DNA of 64,000 bases from Rhizobium sp. NFR03. Lineage in GTDB: Bacteria; Pseudomonadota; Alphaproteobacteria; Rhizobiales; Rhizobiaceae. This document shows positions 28,137-36,611 of the stretch, in pieces. The notes under the pieces are model-generated. The model saw only the letters and a list, made by a program, of their open reading frames with translations, was not told the origin of the DNA and ran no database searches. The DNA lies in the NCBI RefSeq assembly GCF_900111275.1, contig NZ_FOGR01000001.1:186001-250000 (forward strand), read 5' to 3'. Positions within the stretch are counted from its first letter, which is position 1. Every line of letters starts with the position of its first letter. The position numbers were made by a program, and so were the translations under genes.

Positions 28137-29342
28137 ATGACCAGCCTGCGCGAGCGGATCGTTCTCTACGCCTGCCTGACATCCCTCACCGCCCTCAGCA
28201 TCGATGGCCTTCTGCCGGCGCTTCGCGGTATCGGAACGCAGATGCCTGCCGCGCCGCCGCTGTCCACCCAGTCCGTCATATCGCTGTTCATCTTCGGCAT
28301 GGCCATCGGCGAACTCTTCCTTGGGCCCCTCTCGGATGCCATCGGTCGCCGAAAGGCGCTCCTCCTCGGCCTCGGCATCTATGCCATTGGCACCATCGTC
28401 GCCCTCCAGTCCACCTCGCTTCCCGTGCTGGTCCTCGGCCGCATCCTTCAGGGCATCGGCGTCGCGGGTCCGAAGATCGCGACGCGCGCGATGATCCGCG
28501 ATCAATTCGAAGGCGATGCCATGGCGCGCATCCTGTCCTTCATGTTCACGCTCTTCATCCTCGTGCCCATGCTGGCGCCGCTTCTGGCTCAGGGTCTCAT
28601 GGCGCTTGCCGGCTGGCGCGCCATCTTCGCGGCCTACCTTGCCATCGCGCTCCTTCTCGGCATCTGGTTCTTCCGCCGCCAGCCCGAAACGATGATCCCG
28701 GCCCGCCGCATACCGCTTCGCCCGAAAACCCTCCTCGCTAACGCCGCCCGCATCCTCGCATCGGCGCGCGTGACACGTCTCATTCTCGCGACCGGCCTCG
28801 TCTTCGGCGCGCAGCTCCTCTATCTCGCAACAGCCGCCGATCTCTTCTTCGACATCTACGGCATTGCCGAGACCTTCCCGCTCTACTTCGCCCTGCTTGC
28901 CCTCGGCGTCGGCCTCGCCTCTTTCGTCAATGCGCGATGCGTGCACCGTTTCGGCATGGAGACCATGGCGCGCGCCGGCTATGCCGGCCTGATGGCAGCC
29001 GGCCTTTCACTCCTTGCGGTGTCCGTGCTCTGGTCCGGCAGACCGCCGCTCGCCGCCTTCCTTCCCATGGCCTTTGCCGCCTTCTTCGCCATCGGCATCC
29101 TCTTCGGCAATCTCAACGCCATGGCCATGCGCTCGCTCGGGAACATGGCAGGCCTCGGCGCCTCCCTCATCGCCTCCGGCTCCAGCCTCGTCTCCACCCT
29201 CTTCGCCACGCTCTTCGGCGCGTTCTACGATGGAACCCTTTTCGCCCTTGCCACCGCGCTCGCATTCGCCGGCATCGCCGCCTTCGGACTGACCGAGTGG
29301 GCGAGAAGGAGCGACGCGCGGGTTATCGAGGCTGTGCGGTAG
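28137..29342 (+). CDS. Bcr/CflA-type multidrug MFS exporter
   Basis: A 401-residue major facilitator protein with twelve predicted helices. Family motifs: SIDGLLPALRGIG in helix 1 (Asp typical of drug/proton antiporters), motif A GPLSDAIGRRKALLLGL, and motif C-like GRILQGIGVAGPKIATRAMIRD, characteristic of Bcr/CflA. The ATG at 28137 has AAAGGA upstream; an in-frame TTG at 28122 is less likely. It is divergent from azlC. The substrate cannot be told from sequence. Confidence 0.88.
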   Translation: MTSLRERIVLYACLTSLTALSIDGLLPALRGIGTQMPAAPPLSTQSVISLFIFGMAIGELFLGPLSDAIGRRKALLLGLGIYAIGTIVALQSTSLPVLVLGRILQGIGVAGPKIATRAMIRDQFEGDAMARILSFMFTLFILVPMLAPLLAQGLMALAGWRAIFAAYLAIALLLGIWFFRRQPETMIPARRIPLRPKTLLANAARILASARVTRLILATGLVFGAQLLYLATAADLFFDIYGIAETFPLYFALLALGVGLASFVNARCVHRFGMETMARAGYAGLMAAGLSLLAVSVLWSGRPPLAAFLPMAFAAFFAIGILFGNLNAMAMRSLGNMAGLGASLIASGSSLVSTLFATLFGAFYDGTLFALATALAFAGIAAFGLTEWARRSDARVIEAVR

Positions 29343-29437
29343 AGGCGCTGAGGACGGCTGACGTTCTTGCCTCGACGCCTCTCATTGTTGCAAAACCGCT
29401 CACACGCATGCGCAACAGGCTTCACCGGAGAGAGAGC

Positions 29438-30175
29438 ATGGCCCAGAACATCTACGACAATGCCGATTTCTTCAACGGATACAGCCAGTTGCCAAGGCAG
29501 GTTAAGGGGCTGGACGGAGCACCAGAATGGCCCGCCATCCGGGCGATGCTGCCTACGGTGAAAAACAAGAACGTCGCCGATCTTGGCTGCGGTTTCGGCT
29601 GGGCGGCGCGCTGGCTGCGCGAGCAGGGTGCCGCCGAAGTCCACGGATACGATCTTTCGGAGAACATGATCGAACGGGCGCGGGCCGACACAGCGGACCC
29701 GGCGATCGACTACCACATCGCCGACCTCGACACACTGGCCCTGCCGAAGGCCTGCTTCGATCTGGTCTACAGCGCCCTCGCCTTTCACTATGTCGAGAAT
29801 TTCCCAAGGCTCGTGACGACAATCGGGCAAGCGCTGGTCGACGGCGGGGATCTCGTCTTCTCCATCGAGCACCCCATCTTCATGGCAGCCCGGCACCCGC
29901 ACTGGATTGCGGATGAGGACGGACGCAAGACCTGGCCGGTCAATGGCTATGCCATGGAAGGCGAGCGCCGCACGGACTGGTTCGCCAAAGGCGTGCTCAA
30001 ATACCACCGCACGCTCGCGACCACGCTCAACACCCTGACCGAAGCCGGCTTCGCGCTGCGTCACATCGCCGAATTCGCACCCACGCAAGACCAGATCGCG
30101 GCCACACCGGACCTTGCAGAAGAGCTGGAACGCCCCATGATGCTCATCATTTCCGCTTGCAAGACAGGTTCGTGA
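29438..30175 (+). CDS. Class I SAM-dependent methyltransferase
   Basis: The 245-residue protein has the Rossmann SAM site VADLGCGFGWAARWL (motif I), VHGYDLSENMIERA with the acidic ribose-binding residue, HIADLDTLALP (motif II/III) and DLVYSALAFHYVENF. These are typical of small-molecule methyltransferases of the UbiE/Methyltransf_11 group. The ATG at 29438 follows GGAGAGAGAGC. It stands 95 bp downstream of the MFS exporter on the same strand and ends before a bidirectional terminator at 30245. Substrate unknown. Confidence 0.9.
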   Translation: MAQNIYDNADFFNGYSQLPRQVKGLDGAPEWPAIRAMLPTVKNKNVADLGCGFGWAARWLREQGAAEVHGYDLSENMIERARADTADPAIDYHIADLDTLALPKACFDLVYSALAFHYVENFPRLVTTIGQALVDGGDLVFSIEHPIFMAARHPHWIADEDGRKTWPVNGYAMEGERRTDWFAKGVLKYHRTLATTLNTLTEAGFALRHIAEFAPTQDQIAATPDLAEELERPMMLIISACKTGS

Positions 30176-30244
30176 TCAGGACGTACAGATGAGAACGACA
30201 AGCCCAAGCATCACTAGAGAGTGCTCGGCACATCATCCACACAC

Positions 30245-30275
30245 AAAAATGCCGGGCACAAGGCCCGGCATTTTT
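30245..30275. terminator. Bidirectional intrinsic terminator
   Basis: AAAAATGCCGGGC and GCCCGGCATTTTT flank a 5-nt loop in a perfect symmetrical stem. It serves the plus-strand methyltransferase (stop at 30175) and the minus-strand clpA (stop at 30292), having T-runs in both directions. Confidence 0.92.
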
Positions 30276-30291
30276 CGTTCTCTATCCGCTT

Positions 30292-32805
30292 TTACTTCCG
30301 CGGAACCTTCGGCACCGTCCGGCCCTTGCGGGGTGCCGCGTCGGCTGCGGCATCCGTGCCGGCGGTCGCCTCGGTGTCGGCGGACTTGGCCTTTTTCGGC
30401 TTCGGCCCGGCGTCCGCACCCACGGTTTCCATTTCCGCGGCCTTGGCAGCCTTGGCCGGCTTGCGGGGCTTCTGCTCCACCTCGGCCTTCGGCTTGATGC
30501 GGGCCGTCTCCGAGATCGTCTCGAGGATGAGCCCCTTCTTGCCATCCGGCTTCACGCCGACGGTGACCTTGACGACGCCACCCTTCTTCAGCTTGCCGAA
30601 CAGGATCTCCTCGGCGAGCGGCTTCTTGATGTGCTCCTGGATCACGCGGGACAGCGGGCGGGCGCCCATCTTCTCGTCGTAACCCTTGTCGGACAGCCAG
30701 GCGATCGCGTCCTCGTGCAGGTCGAACGTGACGTTGCGTTCCGACAGCTGGGTTTCCAGCTGCATGACGAACTTCTGCACGACCTGATGGATGACCGGCG
30801 TCGGCAGCGAGCCGAACGGGATCACCGCATCCAGACGGTTGCGGAACTCGGGCGTGAACAGGCGGTTCAGCGCCTCCACATCCTCGCCCTCGCGCTTGGA
30901 CGAGCCGAAGCCGAAAGCGGCCTTGGCCATGTCGGACGCGCCCGCATTGGTCGTCATGATCAGGATGACGTTGCGGAAGTCGATCTTCTTGCCGTTATGG
31001 TCCGTCAGCTGGCCATGATCCATGACCTGCAGCAGGATGTTGAACAGGTCCGGATGCGCCTTCTCGATTTCGTCGAGCAGCAGAACCGAATGCGGATGCT
31101 GGTCGATGCCATCGGTCAGCAAGCCGCCCTGGTCGAAGCCGACATAGCCGGGAGGTGCGCCGAGCAGTCGCGAGACCGTGTGGCGTTCCATATATTCCGA
31201 CATGTCGAACCGCAGCAGTTCCACGCCGAGCGACGCCGCCAGCTGCTTGGCCACTTCCGTCTTGCCGACGCCTGTCGGGCCGGAGAAGACGTAGGAGCCG
31301 ATCGGCTTGTTCGGTTCGCGCAGGCCCGCCCGCGACAGCTTGATGGCAGACGACAGGGCCTCGATGGCGAGATCCTGCCCGTAGACCACCGAGCGCAGTT
31401 CCTTTTCGAGATTGGCGAGAACGGTCTCGTCATCCTTCGAAACGGTCTTGGGCGGAATGCGGGCCATCGTCGCGATGGTCGCCTCGATTTCCTTCTCGGT
31501 GATCAGCTTGCGACGCTTGTTCAGCGGCAGCAGCATCTGGGCCGCACCGGTCTCGTCGATCACGTCGATCGCCTTGTCCGGCAGCTTGCGGTCGTTGATG
31601 TAGCGGGCCGAAAGCTCGACGGCGGACTTGATGGCCTCGTTCGAATACTTCAGCTTGTGGTAGTCCTCGAAGTAAGGCTTCAGCCCCTTCATGATCTCGA
31701 TGGTGTCGTCGATCGTCGGCTCCACCACGTCGATCTTCTGGAAGCGGCGCACCAGTGCACGGTCCTTCTCGAAGAACTGGCGATATTCCTTGTAGGTGGT
31801 CGAACCGATGCAACGGATCGCGCCCGAGGACAGAGCAGGCTTCAGGAGGTTCGACGCGTCCATCGCGCCGCCCGATGTCGCACCCGCACCGATGACGGTG
31901 TGGATTTCGTCGATGAACAGCACGGCGCCCGGATATTCCTCGAGTTCCTTCACGACCTGCTTCAGGCGTTCCTCGAAATCACCGCGATAGCGGGTGCCGG
32001 CGAGCAGCGTGCCCATGTCGAGCGAGAAGATCGTCGCGTCCTGCAACGCTTCCGGCACCTTCTTCTCGACGATGCGCTTGGCAAGGCCTTCGGCGATCGC
32101 CGTCTTGCCGACGCCCGGATCGCCCACATAAAGCGGGTTGTTCTTGGAGCGGCGGCACAGGACCTGGATCGTGCGGTTGACCTCGGTGTGGCGGCCGATC
32201 AGCGGGTCGATCTTGCCGACCTTGGCCTTCTCGTTGAGGTTGACGCAATAGGCGGTCAGGGCGTCCTGCGGCTTCTTGGGCCCGCCCTCTTCCTGGTCGC
32301 GCGCAGCCTTCGGCGCCTCGTCGGTGTCATCCGCGCCGCGCGGGCTGCGCGGTTCGGAAGAGCCCGGACGCTTGCCGATGCCGTGGCTGATGAAGTTGAC
32401 GGCGTCGTAGCGCGTCATCTCCTGCTCCTGCAGGAAATAGGCCGCGTGGCTTTCGCGCTCGGCAAAGATCGCGACGAGCACGTTCGCGCCCGTCACTTCC
32501 TCGCGGCCCGAAGACTGCACATGGATGACCGCGCGCTGGATGACGCGCTGGAAACCGGCTGTCGGCTTGCTGTCCTCGTCATACCCGGTGATCAGGTTGC
32601 CGAGTTCGTTGTCGACATAGTCGGACACCGTCTTGCGCAGGGCATCGAGATTGACGTTGCAGGCGCCCATGACGGCAGCCGCATCGCCATCGTCGATCAA
32701 CGCCAGCAGCAGGTGTTCGAGTGTCGCATATTCGTGGTGGCGCTCATTGGCCAGCGTCAGAGCCTGGTGCAGCGCCTTTTCAAGGCTAGTCGAAAATGTT
32801 GGCAC
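30292..32805 (-). CDS. clpA: ATP-dependent Clp protease ATP-binding subunit ClpA
   Basis: ClpA is the hexameric AAA+ unfoldase that feeds ClpP. The N-domain (residues 1 to about 150: MPTFSTSLEKALHQALTLA) is followed by D1 with Walker A GDPGVGKTAIAEGLA and Walker B VLFIDEIHTV, then D2 with GPTGVGKTEVAKQLA and VLLLDEIEKAH. The ClpP-binding region is at AAFGFGSSKRE. At 837 residues it is longer than the enterobacterial protein because about 72 residues rich in Lys, Ala and Pro follow the folded core. It starts 10 bp after clpS, its adaptor, and ends at the terminator 30245-30275. Confidence 0.97.
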   Translation of the reverse strand: MPTFSTSLEKALHQALTLANERHHEYATLEHLLLALIDDGDAAAVMGACNVNLDALRKTVSDYVDNELGNLITGYDEDSKPTAGFQRVIQRAVIHVQSSGREEVTGANVLVAIFAERESHAAYFLQEQEMTRYDAVNFISHGIGKRPGSSEPRSPRGADDTDEAPKAARDQEEGGPKKPQDALTAYCVNLNEKAKVGKIDPLIGRHTEVNRTIQVLCRRSKNNPLYVGDPGVGKTAIAEGLAKRIVEKKVPEALQDATIFSLDMGTLLAGTRYRGDFEERLKQVVKELEEYPGAVLFIDEIHTVIGAGATSGGAMDASNLLKPALSSGAIRCIGSTTYKEYRQFFEKDRALVRRFQKIDVVEPTIDDTIEIMKGLKPYFEDYHKLKYSNEAIKSAVELSARYINDRKLPDKAIDVIDETGAAQMLLPLNKRRKLITEKEIEATIATMARIPPKTVSKDDETVLANLEKELRSVVYGQDLAIEALSSAIKLSRAGLREPNKPIGSYVFSGPTGVGKTEVAKQLAASLGVELLRFDMSEYMERHTVSRLLGAPPGYVGFDQGGLLTDGIDQHPHSVLLLDEIEKAHPDLFNILLQVMDHGQLTDHNGKKIDFRNVILIMTTNAGASDMAKAAFGFGSSKREGEDVEALNRLFTPEFRNRLDAVIPFGSLPTPVIHQVVQKFVMQLETQLSERNVTFDLHEDAIAWLSDKGYDEKMGARPLSRVIQEHIKKPLAEEILFGKLKKGGVVKVTVGVKPDGKKGLILETISETARIKPKAEVEQKPRKPAKAAKAAEMETVGADAGPKPKKAKSADTEATAGTDAAADAAPRKGRTVPKVPRK

Positions 32806-32814
32806 GTCGGATCC

Positions 32815-33165
32815 TCATTTCTTTTCCATGACGCATTGCAGCGGATGCTGATGCTGACGGGCGAAATCCATCACTTGCGTCACTTTGGTTTCGGCTACTT
32901 CGTAGGTGAAGACGCCGCATTCTCCGACGCCATGGTTGTGGACACTCAGCATGATCAGTGTCGCCGCTTCGGTATCCTTCTGGAAGAAACGCTCCAGCAC
33001 GTGGATGACGAACTCCATCGGCGTATAGTCGTCGTTCAGAAGCAGCACGCGGTACAGGCTCGGCTTCTTGGTCTGTGTCTTCGTCCTAGTTATGACCGAG
33101 GTGCCGCGATTGGTATCGCTGTTCCCTTCGCCACCCCTGGCCATCCGGATCGGCAGAGCGATCAT
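32815..33165 (-). CDS. clpS: ATP-dependent Clp protease adaptor ClpS
   Basis: ClpS (116 residues) binds the ClpA N-domain and delivers N-degron substrates. The core [20 protein letters not shown] followed by LERFF, plus [19 protein letters not shown], gives the acidic pocket and His residues of the family. The first 30 residues are a flexible basic extension, as usual; a start at the second Met (MARGGEGN) is possible. It overlaps nothing and precedes clpA by 9 bp, forming the standard clpS-clpA operon. Confidence 0.95.
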   Translation of the reverse strand: MIALPIRMARGGEGNSDTNRGTSVITRTKTQTKKPSLYRVLLLNDDYTPMEFVIHVLERFFQKDTEAATLIMLSVHNHGVGECGVFTYEVAETKVTQVMDFARQHQHPLQCVMEKK

Positions 33166-33383
33166 TCGTCTTCATTCCCTCGTCGGATCGCAAAGCTTGG
33201 GAGCCCATTGCGACCATTCCATGACACATCAGATAGTGTGTCTCTCGGCGATTTTAAGCCCGTTCCATCCCACTGCAACGATATTCGAACCACGCGTCCA
33301 AGTTTGATGGTTTTTGTCATCCTTACGTGAAAAGCGGGCTCGCGAAACCAGGGTCGAGCCACATATAGGAACGAACCGGACGC

Positions 33384-33416
33384 AAAAAAGCCGGCCGCGG
33401 CGCCCGCAACCGGCTT
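33384..33416 (-). terminator. Terminator downstream of the phasin gene
   Basis: On the minus strand AAGCCGG pairs with CCGGCTT and runs directly into TTTTTT (33389-33384), about 40 bp past the phasin stop. The intervening loop is GC-rich and could extend the stem. Confidence 0.8.
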
Positions 33417-33456
33417 GTATATGTCAAAAGGCCGTGAGGCCTTCGCTATGTCGCGA

Positions 33457-33819
33457 TCAGGCAGCCGCCGCCTTGGTGGCCGCCTGCATGGCGTTTGCCG
33501 CCTGCGCCATCGGCGCTTCGTAAGGCTTGTAGCTGTCCTTGGCGAGGTCCGTATACATGCCGCCAAGCTTGGTGGCTTCGGAGACGTAACCCTCATAGGA
33601 GGACTTGAGGAAGGCGGTCTGCAACTCGACAGCGGCCTCGACGCTGCGCACGCCGGTCAGCTTCTGCATATGCGCCACGCTCTCCTCGAAGCTCTTCTTG
33701 GAGTATTCCGCCGCTTCCATGGCAATCGCCTGAAAACCCTTGGTCATGGCAGCGTAGTTCTTCGTCATCGCTTCCATGGCGTCTTTTCCGGCAAAACCGG
33801 CATCCGAAAAATTGAACAT
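33457..33819 (-). CDS. Phasin family protein
   Basis: The 120-residue all-helical protein begins MFNFSDAGFAGKDAMEAMTK and contains heptad-like amphipathic helices (YAAMTKGFQAIAMEAAEYSK, FEESVAHMQKLTGVRSVEAA, VELQTAFLKSSYEGYVSEA) matching the phasin_2 family, which coats polyhydroxyalkanoate granules. I chose the ATG at 33819, which has AGGAGGA six bases upstream; another ATG two codons before it is less well placed. It has its own terminator and lies upstream of clpSA. No PHA genes are in the window. Confidence 0.88.
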   Translation of the reverse strand: MFNFSDAGFAGKDAMEAMTKNYAAMTKGFQAIAMEAAEYSKKSFEESVAHMQKLTGVRSVEAAVELQTAFLKSSYEGYVSEATKLGGMYTDLAKDSYKPYEAPMAQAANAMQAATKAAAA

Positions 33820-33933
33820 GCACATTCCTCCTGATGTCTGTGATGGCAGGAGTTTAGGTGCAGTGCACAATAAAGTCAAGTTTCGCCCCGCGGCGCACCA
33901 TTTCGTGATCGGTCGATGTGCTCCAGACAAGAG

Positions 33934-33963
33934 AAAGCCCGGCTTGCACGTGGCCAGCCGGGC
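33934..33963 (-). terminator. Terminator downstream of the DUF3126 gene
   Basis: GCCCGGCT and AGCCGGGC form an 8-bp stem with an 11-nt loop; on the minus strand TTTCTCTT follows. It lies 36 bp beyond the DUF3126 stop. Confidence 0.7.
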
Positions 33964-33998
33964 GAGATATAAATGAACTTCGGTTTTCGACAGAAACC

Positions 33999-34202
33999 TC
34001 AGAGGTCGATATCGAGGATCGCCATGGAGAAGCTGAACGACAGTTCTCCGTCTTCTTCGTCGCGAAACACCACACCCAGGAACTCGTCTCCGAGATAGAC
34101 CTCGGCCGACTCGTCCTTTTTCGGACGCGCCTTGACGACGATCTGCGGGTTGAAAATGCGCTTGAAGTAGGCTTCGAGTTTCTTGATGTCTTCAGGCTTC
34201 AA
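33999..34202 (-). CDS. DUF3126 family small protein (TTG start)
   Basis: A 67-residue protein of the alphaproteobacterial DUF3126 family: LKPEDIKKLEAYFKRIF, NPQIVVKARPKKDESAEVYL, then GDEFLGVVFRDEEDGELSFS and a C-terminal FSMAILDIDL. There is no ATG at the conserved N-terminus; a TTG at 34202 lies seven bases after GGAG and begins exactly at the family's first residue, so I take it as the start. Function unknown. It is downstream of cysE (137 bp), same strand, and is closed by its own terminator. Confidence 0.85.
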   Translation of the reverse strand: MKPEDIKKLEAYFKRIFNPQIVVKARPKKDESAEVYLGDEFLGVVFRDEEDGELSFSFSMAILDIDL

Positions 34203-34339
34203 GTCGTGTCTCCTAGCAGTTTGAAGTGCGGGGCTTCTCTCATGAAGCCCCAACGGCTGTAAACCCTGCATCGACGGCGATGGCAGCCGTTACACAAGCT
34301 GCGCAAGGAGCACATGTTCCCGAAAAAACGCGTCCGCCG

Positions 34340-35179
34340 TCAGATCTCGAAACTTTGCAGCACCTGATCCATCGAGCGTGAAGGCTCAGAGCAGCCCGCC
34401 TCGCCCACCACCCGTGCCGGAACGCCGGCAACGGTTACCTTGGGGGGAACCGGCTTCAGCACGACGGAGCCTGCCGCGACACGCGAACACTGGCCGACAT
34501 GGATGTTGCCGAGAATCTTCGCCCCCGCGCCGATCAGCACGCCGTTGCCGATCTTCGGATGGCGGTCGCTGCCTTCCTTGCCGGTGCCGCCCAGCGTCAC
34601 CCCGTGCAGGATCGAAACATTGTCGCCGATGACGGCGGTTTCGCCGACGACGAGGCCCGTCGCATGATCGAGGAAGATCCCCTTGCCGATCCGCGCGCCG
34701 GGGTTGATGTCGGTCTGGAACACGGAGGACGAGCGGCTTTGCAGGTAGAGCGCGAGGTCGCGCCGTCCGCGCATCAGCAGCCAGTGGGCAAGCCGATGCG
34801 TCTGGATGGCGTGGAAACCCTTGAAATAGAGGATGACCTCCATGAAGCGGGTGCAGGCGGGGTCGCGATCGTAGACGGCCTGTATATCGACGCGAAGGAT
34901 GCTGGCCCATTCCGGCCAGTCTTCCGCCATGTCCAGAAAGGCCTGCCGCAGGAGGCTCGCATCGAGATCCGCATGATCGAGCCTCTGCCCGATCCGGTGG
35001 ATGACGCTTTCCTCCAGCGAGCGCTGGTTGATGATGGTGGAATAGAAGAACGCAGCGAGCATCGGCTCCTGAAGTGCTGCATGCCGCGCCTCATCCTGCA
35101 GGCTGTCCCAGATCGGATCCATCGTCTTGACGGTATCGTTCGCACGCATGTCCATCATCGTATCAGTCCTGGCGACCAT
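34340..35179 (-). CDS. cysE: Serine O-acetyltransferase
   Basis: CysE (279 residues) acetylates serine with acetyl-CoA, the entry step to cysteine. The N-terminal helical domain (DPIWDSLQDEARHAALQEP) is followed by RVDIQAVYDRDPA and the left-handed beta-helix (DINPGARIGKGIFLDHATG, VIGDNVSILHGVTLGGTGK, HPKIGNGVLIGAGAKILGN), with the catalytic His in DHATG. The C-terminus ends in isoleucine (SFEI), the residue that docks into CysK in the cysteine synthase complex. The ATG at 35179 has AAGGAG six bases upstream. Confidence 0.95.
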   Translation of the reverse strand: MVARTDTMMDMRANDTVKTMDPIWDSLQDEARHAALQEPMLAAFFYSTIINQRSLEESVIHRIGQRLDHADLDASLLRQAFLDMAEDWPEWASILRVDIQAVYDRDPACTRFMEVILYFKGFHAIQTHRLAHWLLMRGRRDLALYLQSRSSSVFQTDINPGARIGKGIFLDHATGLVVGETAVIGDNVSILHGVTLGGTGKEGSDRHPKIGNGVLIGAGAKILGNIHVGQCSRVAAGSVVLKPVPPKVTVAGVPARVVGEAGCSEPSRSMDQVLQSFEI

Positions 35180-35350
35180 GTCGCACTCCTTCGCGGCCGC
35201 ATCTTGCCTGCGGATGGGGTTGTCAGGGTCCGCTTGGAAACCGGAGATACCGCCTCCGGGTTTCCAAACAGACCCCGTCACAATAGGGCAGTTCCACGCG
35301 ATTTTAAATGGGGGGTCGTCAGCCTTCTTCGTTCCCGGCCTGATCCGTTC

Positions 35351-36157
35351 CTAGTCGCCCGGCTCGTTCTCCGCCAGAAACGCCAGAACCGCCTTCTTGA
35401 ACACGCGGTCGCCGACGGCGAGCATGTGGTCGCGGTTGGGAATGTCGATGGCGACCGCCTGCGGCATCAGATCGGCAAGCGCCTGCCCCGAGCCTGCGAT
35501 GTCGTCCTTCGTCCCGACGCCGATCAGGGTCGGCACGTCGATCCGGCCCATTTCGGCCTCGGTCAGAAGCTCGCGCGATGTCGCGATGCAGGCGGCAAGC
35601 GCTCTTTTGTCGCTCTTCGTCTGGTCGGCGAACATGCGGAACATCCGCCCGCGCTCATGGGTGACATCATCGAGCGACGGCGCCAGCAGCGCGTCCGCGA
35701 TCGGGTCCCAGTCGCCCACGCCCGTCACCATGCCGATGCCGAGGCCGCCGAGCACCAGCGTACGCACCCGGTCGGGATGGGAAAGCGCCAGAAATGCCGA
35801 TACCCGCGCACCCATCGAGTAACCCATGACATGCGCGGAACCGAGCCCGAGATGCGTCAGCAGGGCCGCGGCATCGCCCGCCATGGCATCGGGGTGATAG
35901 AGCGCCGGATCGGTCGGCTTGCTGCTGGCGCCGTGGCCGCGATTGTCGAGCGCGATCACCCGGTAGCCGGCATCGCCCAGCGTTTTCAGCCAACCGGGAA
36001 ACACCCAGTTGACGTTTGCCGACGATGCGAAGCCATGGATCAGCAGCACCGGCACGCCGGCCGGATCTCCCGCGTCGAAGTAAGCGATATCGAGCCCTTC
36101 ATGGCGAAAGCTCGAAAATGGTGGCGGCGACAGATCCATTTCAGCGGGTCCCCTCAT
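35351..36157 (-). CDS. Alpha/beta-fold hydrolase
   Basis: The 268-residue protein is a canonical alpha/beta hydrolase: oxyanion region LLIHGFASSANVNWV, RVIALDNRGHGASSKP, nucleophile elbow VMGYSMGARVSAFLAL (Ser in GYSMG), an acidic residue in LIGVGTKDDIAGS and the catalytic His in IPNRDHMLAV. It resembles esterases and carboxyl-lactone hydrolases of this fold, but the substrate cannot be assigned. ATG 36157 (GGGAG about 8 bases upstream) is preferred; ATG 36139 is the alternative. It is divergent from the zinc-finger gene at 36351. Confidence 0.85.
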   Translation of the reverse strand: MRGPAEMDLSPPPFSSFRHEGLDIAYFDAGDPAGVPVLLIHGFASSANVNWVFPGWLKTLGDAGYRVIALDNRGHGASSKPTDPALYHPDAMAGDAAALLTHLGLGSAHVMGYSMGARVSAFLALSHPDRVRTLVLGGLGIGMVTGVGDWDPIADALLAPSLDDVTHERGRMFRMFADQTKSDKRALAACIATSRELLTEAEMGRIDVPTLIGVGTKDDIAGSGQALADLMPQAVAIDIPNRDHMLAVGDRVFKKAVLAFLAENEPGD

Positions 36158-36350
36158 GTCATCCGTCTCCCTTACTGCCCGCCGCCGCGCGAAAAAACCC
36201 GTGCCGTGCAAAAAACGCGGTTGCCTGCCGGCAATCGTCTACCTTTTTCCGCCAAACCGGCCTAATGTCCGCTCCGAAAGCGCCCGGACCGAATTGACGC
36301 CCCGGCGCGCCAGATAGACGCGACAGACAGACGAGACAGTGGAGAACGAC

Positions 36351-36596
36351 ATGGCCGGGCACGGTATTCCTCATTTCCAGAACGATGGCGGTCACGCGGT
36401 GATCGAGGTCGGCGTCAAGGAATTCATGTGCACCGGCGCCTCCGTGCCCTACGACCATCCGCACATCTATCTCGATATGGGCGACGACAACGAGAAGGTC
36501 TGTTCCTACTGCTCGACCCTCTTCCGCTTCAATGGCGCGCTGAAGATGGATGAAACCCGCCCGACCGGCTGCCTGTTCCAGACGAAGGCGGCCTGA
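36351..36596 (+). CDS. Zinc-finger domain protein (zf-CHCC, NDUFS6-like)
   Basis: An 81-residue protein with the zf-CHCC pattern Cys27, His36, Cys51, Cys54 (EFMCTG, DHPHIYLDMG, KVCSYCSTLFRF). The family is related to the mitochondrial complex I subunit NDUFS6, and alphaproteobacterial members have been proposed as complex I accessory subunits. The start at 36351 has GGAG six bases upstream; a GTG at 36339 is in frame but less likely. The FAD monooxygenase begins 15 bp after the stop, so the two are probably co-transcribed. Confidence 0.88.
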   Translation: MAGHGIPHFQNDGGHAVIEVGVKEFMCTGASVPYDHPHIYLDMGDDNEKVCSYCSTLFRFNGALKMDETRPTGCLFQTKAA

Positions 36597-36611
36597 TCCG
36601 GCGCCCGCGGG

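Noticed and set aside
30631-33330. An 899-codon plus-strand open frame antisense to clpA and clpS
   Set aside because: It mirrors clpA codons, crosses into clpS and the noncoding region, and its translation is rich in Arg, His and Asp with no domain pattern.
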